Assembly (NCBI GenBank): GCA_000697475.1
Contig: JNEU01001144.1
Coordinates: 186,001-250,000, forward strand
DNA from: Lichtheimia corymbifera B2541
Lineage: Eukaryota; Mucoromycota; Mucoromycetes; Mucorales; Lichtheimiaceae
DNA: 64,000 nucleotides
Direction of reading: 5' to 3'
The first letter of the stretch is position 1, and every line of letters begins with the position of its first letter. Of the stretch, positions 11,034 to 22,762 are shown one piece after another. The translations under genes and the position numbers were made by a program. The notes beneath the pieces are model-generated. The model saw only the letters and a list, made by a program, of their open reading frames with translations, did not search any database and was not told where the DNA came from.

Positions 11034-13195
11034 ATGGTACCTCATGACGCCTCCCACTTATACGACGACGACGATGACGACACCGAAATGAGTCTCTTGA
11101 ATGGTTATGGGTACCCTTACAAAAGCCGTCCTTCTGATGAGGCAACCGAACCGGGTTCAACGGGATCAGACGATAACGTTCGAAGGCGGCAAACAACCAA
11201 TGACCTTGAATTCAAACCAGAGATAGATACAGGGGATGTATCAGACTCTTGTTTTTCCTTCAGGAAGTTGTGGAAATATACTGGTCCAGGTAAAACGGAT
11301 GTGGAGTTCAATATATGCACTGAGCATGCCGCTAACGACCCATACTTTTTATTTTACTTTATCAAGGGTGGTTAATGTAAGTAGACATACTCTACATAGA
11401 TGGAGGATACCATTCGAATACTTATCGTATATATATATATAGGTCTATTGCATATCTTGACCCAGGCAACCTCGAGTCCGATTTACAAGCTGGCGCTATT
11501 GCAGGTTATAAGCTACTATGGTTGCTGTTTTGGGCCCATGTTATTGGTATGGTTAAGCTGATTCGATCTTGACATATCACATACTCACAACGAATCCTAG
11601 GTCTTGTATTTCAGTTATTATCAGCACGCCTTGGCACCGTAACAGGACAACATCTCGCACAACTGATCCGACGAGCATATTCACCTCGTGTATCCTTTGT
11701 ACTATGGGCCTTTGCACAAGCAGCTATCATCGGTGCAGATATCATGGAGATCATCGGCACAGCCATTGCATTACATATCCTTCTTCATCTTCCTCTATGG
11801 GCTGGCGTCATGATTACCACCATTGATACGTTTACATTTATGATGATCCAACGATACGGCATGCGGAAAATGGAAGCGTTTTTTATGCTACTCATCGCTA
11901 TCATGACGGCATGCTTTTGGATGGAAATGATCGTCTCCAAACCGGATGTTTCTCAAATCGTACGTGGATTGATTGTTCCTGTGGTACCAAAGAATGCATT
12001 GATCCAAGCAGTCGGTATGTTGGGAGCTGTCGTTATGCCACACAATATGTTCTTGCATAGGTAAGGGTGATTCACCTTTTTTTCTCCTTTATTTTACTCA
12101 AACTCATGCTTATAATCCCAGCGCATTGGTTGGTTCTCGTGATCTGGGACCGGAGCCATCTGTTCGCAAGAAACGAGAAGCAAACTTCTATTTCGGCATC
12201 GAATCCGGTTTGGCCTTGTTCATCTCCTTTCTTGTCAACCTTGCCATCGTAGTCGTTTTTGCACAAGGTAAATGGGTGGTATTAATAGTGCTGACAATGA
12301 TTGATCTAATCTTGCCTTTTAGTGTTCTACAAACCGGATACTCCTGACACAGCTGATTTCCCTGGTTTGGCAGATGCAGATGCAGTATTGAAGAGGACGC
12401 TGGGTCAATCTGCACAATATCTTTGGGGTGCCGGATTACTTGCTGGTAAGGAATATGAATGACCTGGTACACGAAGGAACACTTATTCATAGATGATGAT
12501 GGTGGTTTTTTATATAGCGGGTCAGAGCTCCACTATGACCGGGACATTTGCTGGTCAATATGTCACGGAAGGATTCTTTGGAAACATTTTCAGAAAGGAA
12601 TGGCATCGTATGGCAATTACTCGTGGTATATCGCTTGTACCAAGCATGTTGGTCGCTATATTTGCTGTTGATCGCTTTGACACGATGGGAGAATTATTAA
12701 ATGTTCTTCAGAGGTAAAACTATCCATGAGAATGAATACATACGAAGATACTCATGCATTTCGATAGCGTGTGCCTTCCACCAGTGATCATCCCGATTGT
12801 CAAGCTTTCTTCAGCTGCGGTTGTCATGTCATCTGAATTCAAGTTATCAAGGGTTATGCATATTGTTTCTTGGGCGCTGACGATCGTCATTGTTGGATTC
12901 AACATCTTTTTGTTTGTATCCCACGTCAATGGACCCATATCCTTGGCAGTGTTCATTGTCCTTGGATCGATCTACGTGGTAAGCCATAGCTTTGGTGGGC
13001 ATTGGAGAATCACCGATTAATAATGGTTGCCCATTTTAGGGATTCTTGATATGGCTGACATGGTTACCCATAAATTATTCGCCTACTCCCAGTGAAGACG
13101 ATGGATGGATGGCTTTACCGCTTCACGAAGGCCAAGGTGATAACCATACAAGGACATCAACAGACGATGATGACATTTCCATACGGAGTCGCTGA
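11034..13195 (+). CDS. NRAMP-family divalent metal transporter (Smf-like)
   Basis: Proton-coupled Mn2+/Fe2+ importer of the NRAMP family, predicted 553 aa. Nine exons: 11034-11289, 11367-11376, 11443-11546, 11601-12060, 12122-12267, 12323-12445, 12518-12713, 12768-12978 and 13040-13195. All junctions keep phase. The acidic, soluble N-terminus is followed by the TM1 metal motif YLDPGNL and the TM6 motif MPHNMFLH, the two signatures that bind metal. [15 protein letters not shown] is the conserved consensus transport segment. Eleven or so hydrophobic helices fit the family. Exon 2 is only 10 nt long and supplies part of the GWLMSIAY sequence, so automatic gene models may lose TM1. Plasma membrane versus vacuolar or endosomal location cannot be told from the sequence. 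Confidence 0.92.
11367..11376 (+). other. 10-nt micro-exon in the NRAMP gene
   Basis: Flanked by an AAG acceptor and a GTAAGT donor. Including it restores [16 protein letters not shown], the invariant start of TM1; skipping it breaks the frame. Confidence 0.75.
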
Positions 13196-13700
13196 TCATA
13201 GATAACTATAGTCAACTTGAACCACATCATATCTCCTTTCTCCCTTGTAAACACATATCTCTTTATACACGCATTCTCATCCCCTCCTCCTCCTCATGAT
13301 TCTCCTCTTCATATACACAATCTAACTTCACTTATGTAGTCAATGCCTTTCTTCTTTGCTTTATAAAAACAACGCATGTATTATATAACAACACACATAT
13401 ACTTTCGTTCCCGCCGAACAACCTTGTCTATTAGAGAATGTAGAGATATGAGGGTCTTTGTCTTTTATCCATGCTTAACTGTGATACTATATAAAAAGTG
13501 CTCTTTGTTTATTGTGAAGAGCTTGACCCTACTAGAGTCAAATATGCAGAGAGACATGCCTTGTGTACCTCAGGCTATTGAACAGAACCGGAAGGGGCGA
13601 TGTACGATATTACTTTATGCATTATTCAAGAACAGCCATGTATTGACAGCTAATAGCCCATTCCTCCAGTTCACTACTGTCGGGCATTACAATACATGAA
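13196..13700. other. Intergenic; contains a diverged repeat-terminus fragment
   Basis: Bases 13495-13565 (TTTGTTTATTGTGAAGAG... then TATGCAGAGAGACATG) resemble 14328-14390 of the inverted-repeat block, so this is probably an old fragment of the same family. No gene is seen. Confidence 0.45.
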
Positions 13701-13909
13701 AACGATGCTCCTGATCCAGATATTCACTTCCATGATTCAATTGTCGTGATCCGAGCTGATTACTCAAATAAAGAGACATCAGTTGAGGTACATAGTGCAT
13801 GCTGCATGCATGGGCTGATATGCTCTCTGTTTGAGCGTAACTCGATCAAATCAGCTCGGATCAAGAAAGTTGAATGATGGACATGAATGTCTGGAGCAGG
13901 CGCATCGTT
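13701..13909. repeat. Inverted repeat with 61-nt arms (foldback, MITE-like)
   Basis: Left arm 13701-13761 (AACGATGCTCCTGATCCAGA start) and right arm 13849-13909 are reverse complements with about a dozen mismatches, separated by 87 nt. No open frame is inside. The structure is typical of a decayed short TIR element or a foldback. Confidence 0.75.
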
Positions 13910-14084
13910 CCCATCAAGTGGATCGGGAAAAAGCTGGGAATGGGAAAAAGTACATGTTAGCTGCCAATGTATGCATTGCAAATCACGTTTGCGTACCTCT
14001 GATGCATTGTCCCTGAAATGCTGACTTTTGGACTCAGATACACGAACACGCCTCTCTGCATCTTTGCTCTATTAGGCTCTAGCT

Positions 14085-14347
14085 ACTTGACAATGAACAA
14101 AGACCACTTGTCATACAGCATCACGCTTACAGCATAGTAAAAACATTAAGGTGCCTGTATCTCTAAACTTTACAATGAAACGTGTGGTCTCCAATCGAAC
14201 AAAGTTGCGCGGCGTGGTCCAGCGCACCTTGTCAATCATGTTTCACCATCAAGCTTGCCAATCCTAAATACAGGCACCTTTATGTTTTTACATATGCTGT
14301 AAGCGTGATGCTGTATGACAAGTGGTCTTTGTTCATTGTCAAGTAGG
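14085..14347. repeat. Inverted repeat, about 75-nt arms, near-perfect
   Basis: The left arm (ACTTGACAATGAACAAAGAC, 14085 on) recurs as reverse complement at about 14270-14347, including CATACAGCATCACGCTTACAGCAT and the GGTGCCTGTAT segment. About 110 nt lie between. Part of a second copy (GCCTGTATCTCTAAACTTTACAATG) recurs at 14479-14503, so the unit is duplicated. Confidence 0.8.
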
Positions 14348-16119
14348 TAGACCCCGATAGAGCCGAAGATGCAGACAGACTTCTTTGTGCAACACAGCTC
14401 TTTTGCATGATACTTCATAATGAACAAACACCACTCTCCATATAGCATAACGCTTGCAGCATATGTAAAACATAAAGATGCCTGTATCTCTAAACTTTAC
14501 AATGAAACGTGGGGCCTTCAATCGAACAAAGTTGCTCGTCGGGGTGAAGCGCACCTTGGGTGCAAGTTTCACGATCCAGCTCGCCGATCCTAGATTTCGC
14601 GATGTCACCCCCAGCCAAAGTGGAATAAAAATTCAAGAGATCGACCCCTATAGAAAGATCCGGCTATGATAGTCCGTATAGATCGGTTCGCTCTTATACA
14701 AGGTTACAAATGATAGCGTTAGCTGAAAATTACCGCAAGCATGGGATGTACATGTATTCATGAAACATTGTATCACAGATCATTCGTTCTTGAACAGAGA
14801 ATGAATTAGAAGGCTTACAATGAACCATGCTCATTATTATACAACAAGCACTTGTTGGACCTCATCACTCTCGAGTTAACATCTAGCAATGTAAGCGTTC
14901 GGCAACCACCTCTTCATTTGATCTATCAGTATGTGAACTAGGAAACTGTGACAAAAGAACAAAAGCACCTTGATACGATGACGTAAATGATGCAGTTTCG
15001 CTTTTGAATCCTTCAAGTTTCTATTTCCCCCTTTCAATCCAGAAACCAACCAAGTGGTTCACATTTTGCCCATATGAACTGATTGTGGTCTTTTGACTAT
15101 TATGTTGAATTCAATGAAAAAGTCGAAGAATAGTACATGGTAATGTAAGTGTTTATCGAGTAAGATAGTAAGGGAACTGAATAAGCTACGGGTGAATCAC
15201 ATAGAGGATAACAGGGGTAACTGTGCCATTGTATTCTTGGTTGCTAAGGTCATCAACATCCTTCATCCATGATTGTAAAATAGCTGCTGCATGCATTGAC
15301 TTGAGTGTTCCAATAACATCCATGGCTGTAAAGCATCCCATCCAATCCATGATCATCCTCAGTCGTATCCACGTGGTTGTTCCTGCGGACGACGCGCCAA
15401 AAAACCAAAGCAACATTCCAAGATATCTCATCACTGCACTTGAATGCATCCATCCATCAGATCCAATATGAGATCGCTGCTGATATGGCTCTTCTCCATC
15501 CGGCTGCTGATCAATCCTCTCTTGGTCATTTTCTTCCATCGCAGCTCATTGAGGTTAAGATTGCTTGTATTGCGGTGTATCTGCTATGTGATATGGCATC
15601 CCATCCATTTGAATCCGTATATATCAAAGCAAGGTGTTCCAAGTAACTTGAGACAGTGGAGTAAAGACCTTGATTATGGCAACTGCTGTTACGTTTGGTC
15701 GCGGCAGAGAAGTGTGCAAGAGCGTGTGTTGTAATAGAGTTACAAAGGCTGTGAATGCTGTTCGAGATAATGGAGTAAAGGCTTTGCTAATAGCAACTGC
15801 TGGAATGAATGCTGTTACATTTGATGGTGGTTGAGGATTGTACAAGAGAACGTGCAGTGTCAAGGAACGCGGGTGTTGTAATGTGGCGCACAGGCCATGG
15901 GACTTGCCATTCAGTCAAAGACAATCGGATCAAGGCAGTTGTAGGGTTGACATGATGGGTTGAAGCAGAGTAATCGTTCGCAGGTTGTAGCTGTACTTGA
16001 CTGGGGCAACAGTTGAGAATGGGAAGAAGCAAGAAGTTGGGAGTGGAAGAGCTGTGAAATTAAATAGTTCAGGCACTGTCATACAAATATACACACACCG
16101 TAGATTGATCCATGATCTT

Positions 16120-17100
16120 GGGATTACCCATTTCGACTTGAAACTTTCACACAAGATGCTCTTCGGTATGCTGATCAAGTTTGTCTTAATAAAGAACCCA
16201 CACTTCATTTAAAAATTTTGAATGGGAAGGTATAATGGGGGGTTGACTATGGGCGGTCGGAATTGGGGTACGCGCCGGATTTATCATTTATCGATGTAGT
16301 ATGTATTACCTTGGAATTGCCCACTTTGAACTTGAAACTTGGTCAGAAGGTTCGCTGGGTCATGCTGATCACTTCCATTCATTTAAAAATCGCAGGCTTC
16401 AGTATAAAAGTTTTGAATGCTGGCGGGCCCAAATATAGGACGGATGGAGCGCAAGTAGGGTGCATAGTGCACACCCCCGCGGTTGTTCATCTCAAACTCC
16501 AAACTTGGTCAGCCGGTCGGGCTTCGACATGCTGATCAACTTCATTCATTTAAAAACCGTATGCTTCATTGTGAGAAATAAAATGGGGGCGTCCGACGAT
16601 GAATGGACCAGAATGTATATAGGGTGGACAGCCCATGACCTCGAGATTGCCCACCTCAAACTTGAAACTTTCACACAACATGCTCTTTAGCATGCTGATC
16701 AACTTTGTATTAATAAAGAACCCACACTTCATTTGAAAGTTTTGAATGGGAGGGTATAATGTGAGGTTTACTATGATGGGCGGAAATTCCGTACCCCGCC
16801 CGAATTCATGAAATGTCATTTAGTATGCATAATCTTGGGATTCCCCATTTCGAACTTGAAACTTGGTAAGAAGGTTCGCTGAGACATGCTGATCATCTTC
16901 ATTCATTTAAAAACCAAAGGCTTCATTATGGGAATTTTGAATGCGAACAGCCAAAGATGGTAGAGACGACGGATGGACGGTCAATCACCACCGAGAACAC
17001 CCACCTCGATCGTGAAACTTGCACACATGGTGCTGTTGACCACAACGAGCAACTTTGTTCTCATAAAGACCCCACGTTTGTCTGCAAGATTTTGAGAAAC
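16120..17100. repeat. Tandem array of about six degenerate 160-195 bp units
   Basis: The landmark CATGCTGATC or ATGCTGATCA occurs at about 16168, 16361, 16528, 16691 and 16885, giving spacings of about 194, 167, 163 and 194. Each unit starts near AACTTGAAACTT and continues into CATT(C/T)ATTTAAAA or AATAAAGAACCCACACTTCATT. Two unit types alternate. The last unit (17020-17090) is the most diverged. The same units in reverse lie at 57640-58440. Confidence 0.8.
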
Positions 17101-17411
17101 AGCTACCTTTGCGTTTTTACCATGCTTTACGGATGACGCTATTTAAAGAGTGGTCTGTTTTCATTGCCAAACCCAGAGGGGCGTGTTGGTATATATATAT
17201 ATACATACAGAGCTACTCTTTTAATGTAAATATGGATGGCAAAGGGCTGTATGCACCTCTGAAGATGACTACTACGAGATCGTAACGTAGTTGCATAACA
17301 TGTAAGATCACTACCCCATAGGTAGTGTCAAGCCATTCAACGAGAAATTAAAAGTTTACAAGCCAAACGAGCGCTCCTGCCGTTAATCTATATTTCGAAT
17401 TGCTATCTTTA

Positions 17412-19884
17412 TTATGGATTGAAGGATGATGTGGGCAATGGAGATGGAGGTTCAGTAGTTAAAGGAGTGAAAGCACCAAAACCAGAGATGGTGGTAATGG
17501 CAGCAGTGATTCCGCCATTTTGAGTGATAGCCTTGGCTGCAGCAGCTGAAGATTTGCGACGTTGGCGGTGAGCATCATTTGACAAGTGTTGTCGTTCGAG
17601 AGCCTTTTCGAAAAATAGATCCGGATTGGTAATGGTGCCGAGAGCACGTCGCATTTGGGTATTGAGCAATTGGAGACCAATTTGATATGAGGCATTCATC
17701 CATCCAAAGCCTTCTCGCGAAACGTACTTGAAGTCTGCACCCACATTGCCATATTCAACTTGCACCTTGTGTGTTAGACTCACTACATCATACTTTTCAG
17801 GCACGACACCATTAAAGTCAACAAATGACTTGGTGATCCTACAAAGATGTTTGAGCTATTGTACATGAAAAAGATTCCTGTATGTTTTCTACTTACGTAT
17901 ACAGCCATCGATAAGCCAAGCGACGAGCAATATCTGGCATATCATAATTTTCAAACGCACGCCATGCCATGATTTGATGGGGAGCCCAACCAAAAGGAAA
18001 ATCCCATTGGCGATTAGGACGATCGAGTGAAATGACACCACGAGATTCTTCTGTGCCAGAAACAAGGCCGCCTAGTTCCTCGAATTTATGCAGCGACATT
18101 TTTGTCATACGTTCAGCTTGATCCATGCTTGAGCATTTAGCCCACATGGCCCAAAATGCTGTGACGGAATCATAGGTGCTTTGTGTCTCGAGTACTGTGT
18201 CGTAATCGTAATACAATCCTTTTTCCTCATTCCACAAGTACTTGTCGATTCGTTCTTTTCGCAACGCGGCACGTTGAGTCCATTCAGCAGCATGCTGTAC
18301 TTGTCCATCGGGCATCACAAATTCATCATCAAAGATGTCCCGAATACAATCGGCAATATCGGTTTCGTACTTGTATAATAGTGCATTGAGATCAATGGTC
18401 GCAAGATTGGCGCATCGTTTTTCGTAGCGATAGGTGGTATCATGACCCGATTCACGTACAGCACGATCATGTAAGAAATACTCGTCAAGACGTGGTTCCT
18501 TGATGGTACCATCATTGTACTGCTGCATATATTGGTTGATGTCGAGCTGCATCTCCTCGGCAAAAGGTCGAATGATATGATCAAAATGGGATGCTTCAGT
18601 CTCTGGAGGAATACCCACGCCATCAGGGCGGAAGCGTGATAGGCCTGTCTTTGGGTCAAGGCGAGGTTCAGATGTCCACACGGTATGATATTCTTGAATG
18701 GCTGCTGTCATTGCACGTCGTAACCACTCTTTATCATTCGTCTTGGCATACACGCTCAATGCCATATCAGTGAGGAAAGGTGGTTGGGAGCGTGATAAGT
18801 AATACGAGCGGTTGGCGTTGAGGATCTTGCCATAATGCTTAATCTCGTATATAAAGTTGTCAACCATGGCTTTGGCAAGCTCTACACGATCATCCACCAG
18901 CAAACCGAGTGCGATGAAATAGGAATCCCAGCCATACATTTCATTGAAACGACCACCAGGAACCACGAATGGTACTCCTTGTAACTCGCCATCCTTATTC
19001 TCCATTGCAAGGGCAAGAATGCCTGGCTTCTCATTGATGCTCTTTACAAACTCGGGTGTAATATGCTCGGGTAGCCGTTCAACAATCAACCTTAGGTGTT
19101 TGCGTTCATCAGCAACTTTTTGGTAATATTCCATGGCAGCTGTATCATGGTATGGCACGTAAATGCGTGGGTGGGTATCGGAAGATCGGTTCTTGGGATC
19201 AGCACAAATGATTTCTACGCTGTGGGCATCCATGCGTCTGGTCAATGCATCCCAAAAATGGCACCTGATCATGCGTGACAATCGGCTCACAGGGTTTTCA
19301 TTAAGACGTGCTTCATCTAAGACAATATGTTTACGCCCAAAATCCTTGGCCAATGCGAGTTCTTGAAGCAGATTTGATAGCATGTATGTCCCTCGAATGT
19401 CAATTTTGCGGTATCCTCCGGAATCAGCTGTGCCCACCGAAAAAGTCTTTGGTCCAAGATCATTGACAGTGATCTGAAAATCACCATCTGTATCCTCTTG
19501 CTCCACCAGAATACGTAGCGTTTCTTTGACATCCAATAAAAACTTTTGTGCCTTGCTCTTATCATCTACCCAGATGCATGGTTTCAGTTTTATATTTCAA
19601 TGAAACAACCGCCCTGAATGTCGTGTCATTGTACACTTCTCCTCCCATTACCATGTGATGCTCGACGTCGTTTAAGGGCGTCTACTTCATGTCGTTGCTG
19701 CGTTGGAGATATGTATGTGTCAAGATAGGTGATATGTGCAAGAATGGGCAGTTTGGCTTACGTTGTTGAGTGTTTGCAGACGGCGTGTGGCTGTACCAGC
19801 GTTGTTGCCTGTTGTATAATACGTGCTTGCAGGTGCATGTGCGTCCACTTCTTGTGTGGATTGTAGATGTATAGTTGATTGCAT
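17412..19884 (-). CDS. Neutral trehalase, GH37
   Basis: Cytosolic alpha,alpha-trehalase (EC 3.2.1.28) that hydrolyses trehalose to two glucose, predicted 754 aa. Exons in transcript order: 19884-19762, 19697-19652, 19565-17897 and 17838-17412. Signature 1 is [15 protein letters not shown] and signature 2 [15 protein letters not shown] carries the likely catalytic Asp. Before the catalytic domain, [16 protein letters not shown] is the EF-hand-like calcium loop of neutral trehalases. The preceding RRRAS (Ser about 55) is a PKA-type site, so cAMP/PKA and calcium control are likely. No signal peptide is present, which rules against an acid trehalase. The two small 5' exons come from phase and family match; the start at 19884 is the first ATG in that frame with a plausible leader. 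Confidence 0.93.
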
Positions 19885-21608
19885 GGTATGTGTGTATGTA
19901 TGTGTGTATTGCTGAGTAGAGAAGAGAAAGAAAAGAAACAACCCCTTTTGCAAACCTCGCCACGAGAGGATTGTACCTTGCTTGGGCTCGAGCAACTCAG
20001 ATCGCATCACTTATTGGTCCTGTGTTTGGACATTCAATACATTCTATACCTTTTTCGGTATGCCGAGTTGCCAACCCCCTTTTACTTGCTCATACAGAAG
20101 CATTGTTGTCAGCTATTTACATATCCATGGATGGTATCTGGCCATGAAAATGTGGTATGGCATACGCTGACATGATACTTGTCGCATCTATGTTTGTATG
20201 ACAAAGACACCCTTCAAACACGTGGAAGATGGGAACAGCAGATGTTTATGTCAACGACCTGTATCGCTCAATTGACGGGCAACTACTTCTCCTTCCCGCC
20301 TTTTTGGATATACCGATTTCATGATCGGGAAAAATCGACGGATTAGATCATCTCCTTACAGGCCATCCAAGTATACCTTTTCATTGTGGTCGTTCTTGCA
20401 ATGAAAATACAAAAACGATGATCTTTGTGGCATCGTATGATAGACTTGTCGTTGTGTAAGCTCAGGTGTTTACTTTCACTCGCTTAAAGTAATGAATTCA
20501 TGTCAGTTAATCCGATCCTAATGCGGGAATGATGCATCACCCCTATAGAGAAATTTATCTTTCATGGGGTGCCGTTTTCACTCTCAAGGCTGTGCCCTGC
20601 ACCTGCATTCATTTCAGGTGTCATTGTATTGGTTGAATGAATCGTCTCTTATGGCAAGCGATAAGCCCTGATATAAAGGAAGCATTGATTGGTTCGTTGG
20701 ATCTTTGTGTACCCATGTGCTGTCATGGCCGCCAGTAAATGATATCATGTCCTGCCTTTGTGTCACGCACTTTGAGAATAACACTGGATACGTTGGATCC
20801 AACAACAATGAACACGATCCCCATACAGAGGCTTGCTATGCAATTAGATATACAAATATAAATTCCAATCAATCATCAGGCAAGACGTTCGATTATGCCC
20901 AGGTGCGATGGTTGCTTAATGCACAAGAGCGATTGTGGAGATCATTTTTGTTAGCCCACAAGAAGGAACAAGCTTTTAGTTGGAAGGTCATATGACCTTC
21001 ATCTATGTCACTCATAGATTGATCCAATCATGGTTATTTGTCAAGTAACTCATACGATGATACAAAAGCATAGCATCTCAATGCGTTTTGTTGTGATGAT
21101 TGGTGTTTTGCCATTATCATATGGCATGTATGATTTTGGGTACCCTCATGTGAATATCTACCCAGCTGTATCGCTTGCAGAAGATTACTGCTGCGATCAC
21201 GTAATCCAATTCCCCGTGGCAAACTTGCATGTGTAAGTAGCAATGATAAAGCGAGATAAGCTATCAGCACTGTGATCGGAGCGCATTGGGTGCCAAGGTC
21301 GGAATGTTATCAGCGACAATAAATTACATAGCTCAACGAACTAATGAGAGTGGCGCAACAAAGCGGAATCGCAGTGCAAGTGGGTGCCCGATCAAAAAGA
21401 GCAAGTTGCCGATTCCGACCTTGTCTCCAGACACAAACAAAAAGTTCATCCAACGGCGACAACGAAAAGTCTTTTTAGTACCGCCCACCGTTGTCTCCAC
21501 TTTTACTCCTCTCTCTCCCCCCAAAAATGGATGTTTTGTCTCAGACACTCGAGAACTTTATGTAGTAGTCTTAGAATATCTAAATAAAGAATTCCCGTGT
21601 GGTGATGG
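19885..21608. other. Long spacer, possible unrecognised small gene
   Basis: The part next to 19885 is the trehalase promoter; CCCCT stress-element-like pentamers occur (for example near 19941 and 20077), but their use is unproven. Open frames at 20705-20995 (with TFDYAQVRWLLNAQERLW) and 21286-21612 have somewhat protein-like composition but no motif and no clear splice partners. I call no gene here. Confidence 0.4.
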
Positions 21609-22577
21609 CTAAAGGATTAAGTTTCTCGCAGCAGTAATAGGCTGTAAACGTCTCCGCCTTGTTGGATGTGGTGCCAAATTTCGCCAACCACTATACCACT
21701 TTTTGTTGTGCCAAGCATTTGAAGTATAATCCAGCATCATCATATCCTGACTTTGTTGATATGGCGATCCATAATAGTAATAGGCGTGATTTGGATAATG
21801 AAATGATGGTATTGGATCGACGGCTGTTGTAGTTGACCATCCATAACAATGGCTGCTGGGATGTCCTTTTGGTGTTACTGAACCTTCATCCGAAATGTTT
21901 TCCGATAGGGTGTCATACAAGGCTCGATCGGGTGACACATGAGCATTGCTATCCCCACCATCAGCATCCTCCTCCTCCAAATGACATAAAACCTCTTGAT
22001 CATCATTGTGATAACGAGTAGTCCACCATTTGAGTTCCTCCTCTGCTTCACGCAGTCGTTGACACAGCCATGCTTCTCGTGTACGATAAATAGCCTCTCT
22101 TCTCACCCAATCAGCTTCTCGTTGACGATAGATATGGACTAGTTGTTCGATCCATGCGATGGTATTGTTGCTATATTGAGACGTTGCTGCATCCGATTCC
22201 TCATTCGTTTGTCCGCAGTTGTCCATCATCCTTTCTTTATCTGTAATCTGAGCTCGTTCGCGAAACGATCCATTATCACCGCCCGTGGATGCCGATGTTT
22301 TTGATGTCCTTTTGGGGATGACGAGGAGTTGTGGAGGTGAAATCGCATCGTTCATTCGTTCGTGCACATAAGGCTGAGTATAATCCATAAGTTGCTTTTG
22401 TTGCTGAGGATGACCCACCCTATCCAAGAGATCAGAGGGAGACGATGCTGTATGTGGCAATGGTGGAAATTCGCGTGATAGAATCCTGGATGATGTAGTA
22501 TCTTGCATTATCATCGTGGTAGCTGCAGGTTGGTTATGCTGTGATGAAGCGGGCTTGAAAAGTTTACTGAGCGGCAT
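21609..22577 (-). CDS. Unknown 322-aa protein with central coiled coil
   Basis: Single-exon frame. I take MPLSKLF at 22577 as start, because the upstream in-frame extension (to 22709) is hydrophobic, cysteine-rich and overlaps the likely promoter shared with the divergent gene at 22763. The N-terminal half is polar and low-complexity. A predicted coiled coil runs over roughly residues 140-185 (around YRQREADWVRREAIYRTREA). The C-terminal part is rich in Tyr, His and Ser (HAYYYYGSPYQQ) and ends in a basic tail (HPTRRRRLQP). I do not recognise a family. The length of open frame and the coiled coil support a real protein; function is unknown. Confidence 0.6.
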   Translation of the reverse strand: MPLSKLFKPASSQHNQPAATTMIMQDTTSSRILSREFPPLPHTASSPSDLLDRVGHPQQQKQLMDYTQPYVHERMNDAISPPQLLVIPKRTSKTSASTGGDNGSFRERAQITDKERMMDNCGQTNEESDAATSQYSNNTIAWIEQLVHIYRQREADWVRREAIYRTREAWLCQRLREAEEELKWWTTRYHNDDQEVLCHLEEEDADGGDSNAHVSPDRALYDTLSENISDEGSVTPKGHPSSHCYGWSTTTAVDPIPSFHYPNHAYYYYGSPYQQSQDMMMLDYTSNAWHNKKWYSGWRNLAPHPTRRRRLQPITAARNLIL

Positions 22578-22762
22578 ATTGAAAGAGGAAGCGAAAGAGA
22601 AAGGAAGAAGAGTATTCTGATACACGACATTCGAAACGACAGGAATATCATACGCGCATCTACACGTGAAACAATAAAGTAAGTGATCAAGGAGCTGATT
22701 CAGGAACATCCATCCTTGTCGACGTTTCCTCTTACCAAAGTATCGTCTCCATCACCATCTGA
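22578..22762. promoter_or_regulatory. Short divergent promoter
   Basis: Only 185 nt separate the starts of two oppositely transcribed genes (22577 and 22763), so the promoters must overlap. Confidence 0.45.

Larger units (their letters stand above)
14041..17190. mobile_element. Putative non-autonomous TIR element with long sub-repeat-bearing ends
   Basis: The left end (GAACACGCCTCTCTG from 14045) and the reverse complement of the right end (CCAACACGCCCCTCTGG from 17190) match for roughly 150 nt with one internal indel. Shared blocks include CAATGAAxAxAGACCACT, GTAAAAAC, AACGTGxGGTCT and GAACAAAGTTGC. The right side holds an array of degenerate 160-195 bp units. The interior (14700-16030) contains two diverged copies of a roughly 110 bp segment beginning GGAGTAAAG. 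No transposase domain is recognisable in any frame. A reversed relative lies at 57640-58860. Target-site duplication was not found with certainty, so exact ends are uncertain. Confidence 0.6.

Noticed and set aside
15186..15734. Open frames of 96-117 codons inside the repeat element as a transposase
   Set aside because: No DDE, helicase or integrase motifs; both strands are open, suggesting chance.
16100..17100. Array interpreted as a CRISPR-like or centromeric array
   Set aside because: Units are degenerate, alternate between two types, and sit inside an element with inverted ends; this fits transposon sub-repeats, and CRISPR is not expected in a eukaryote.
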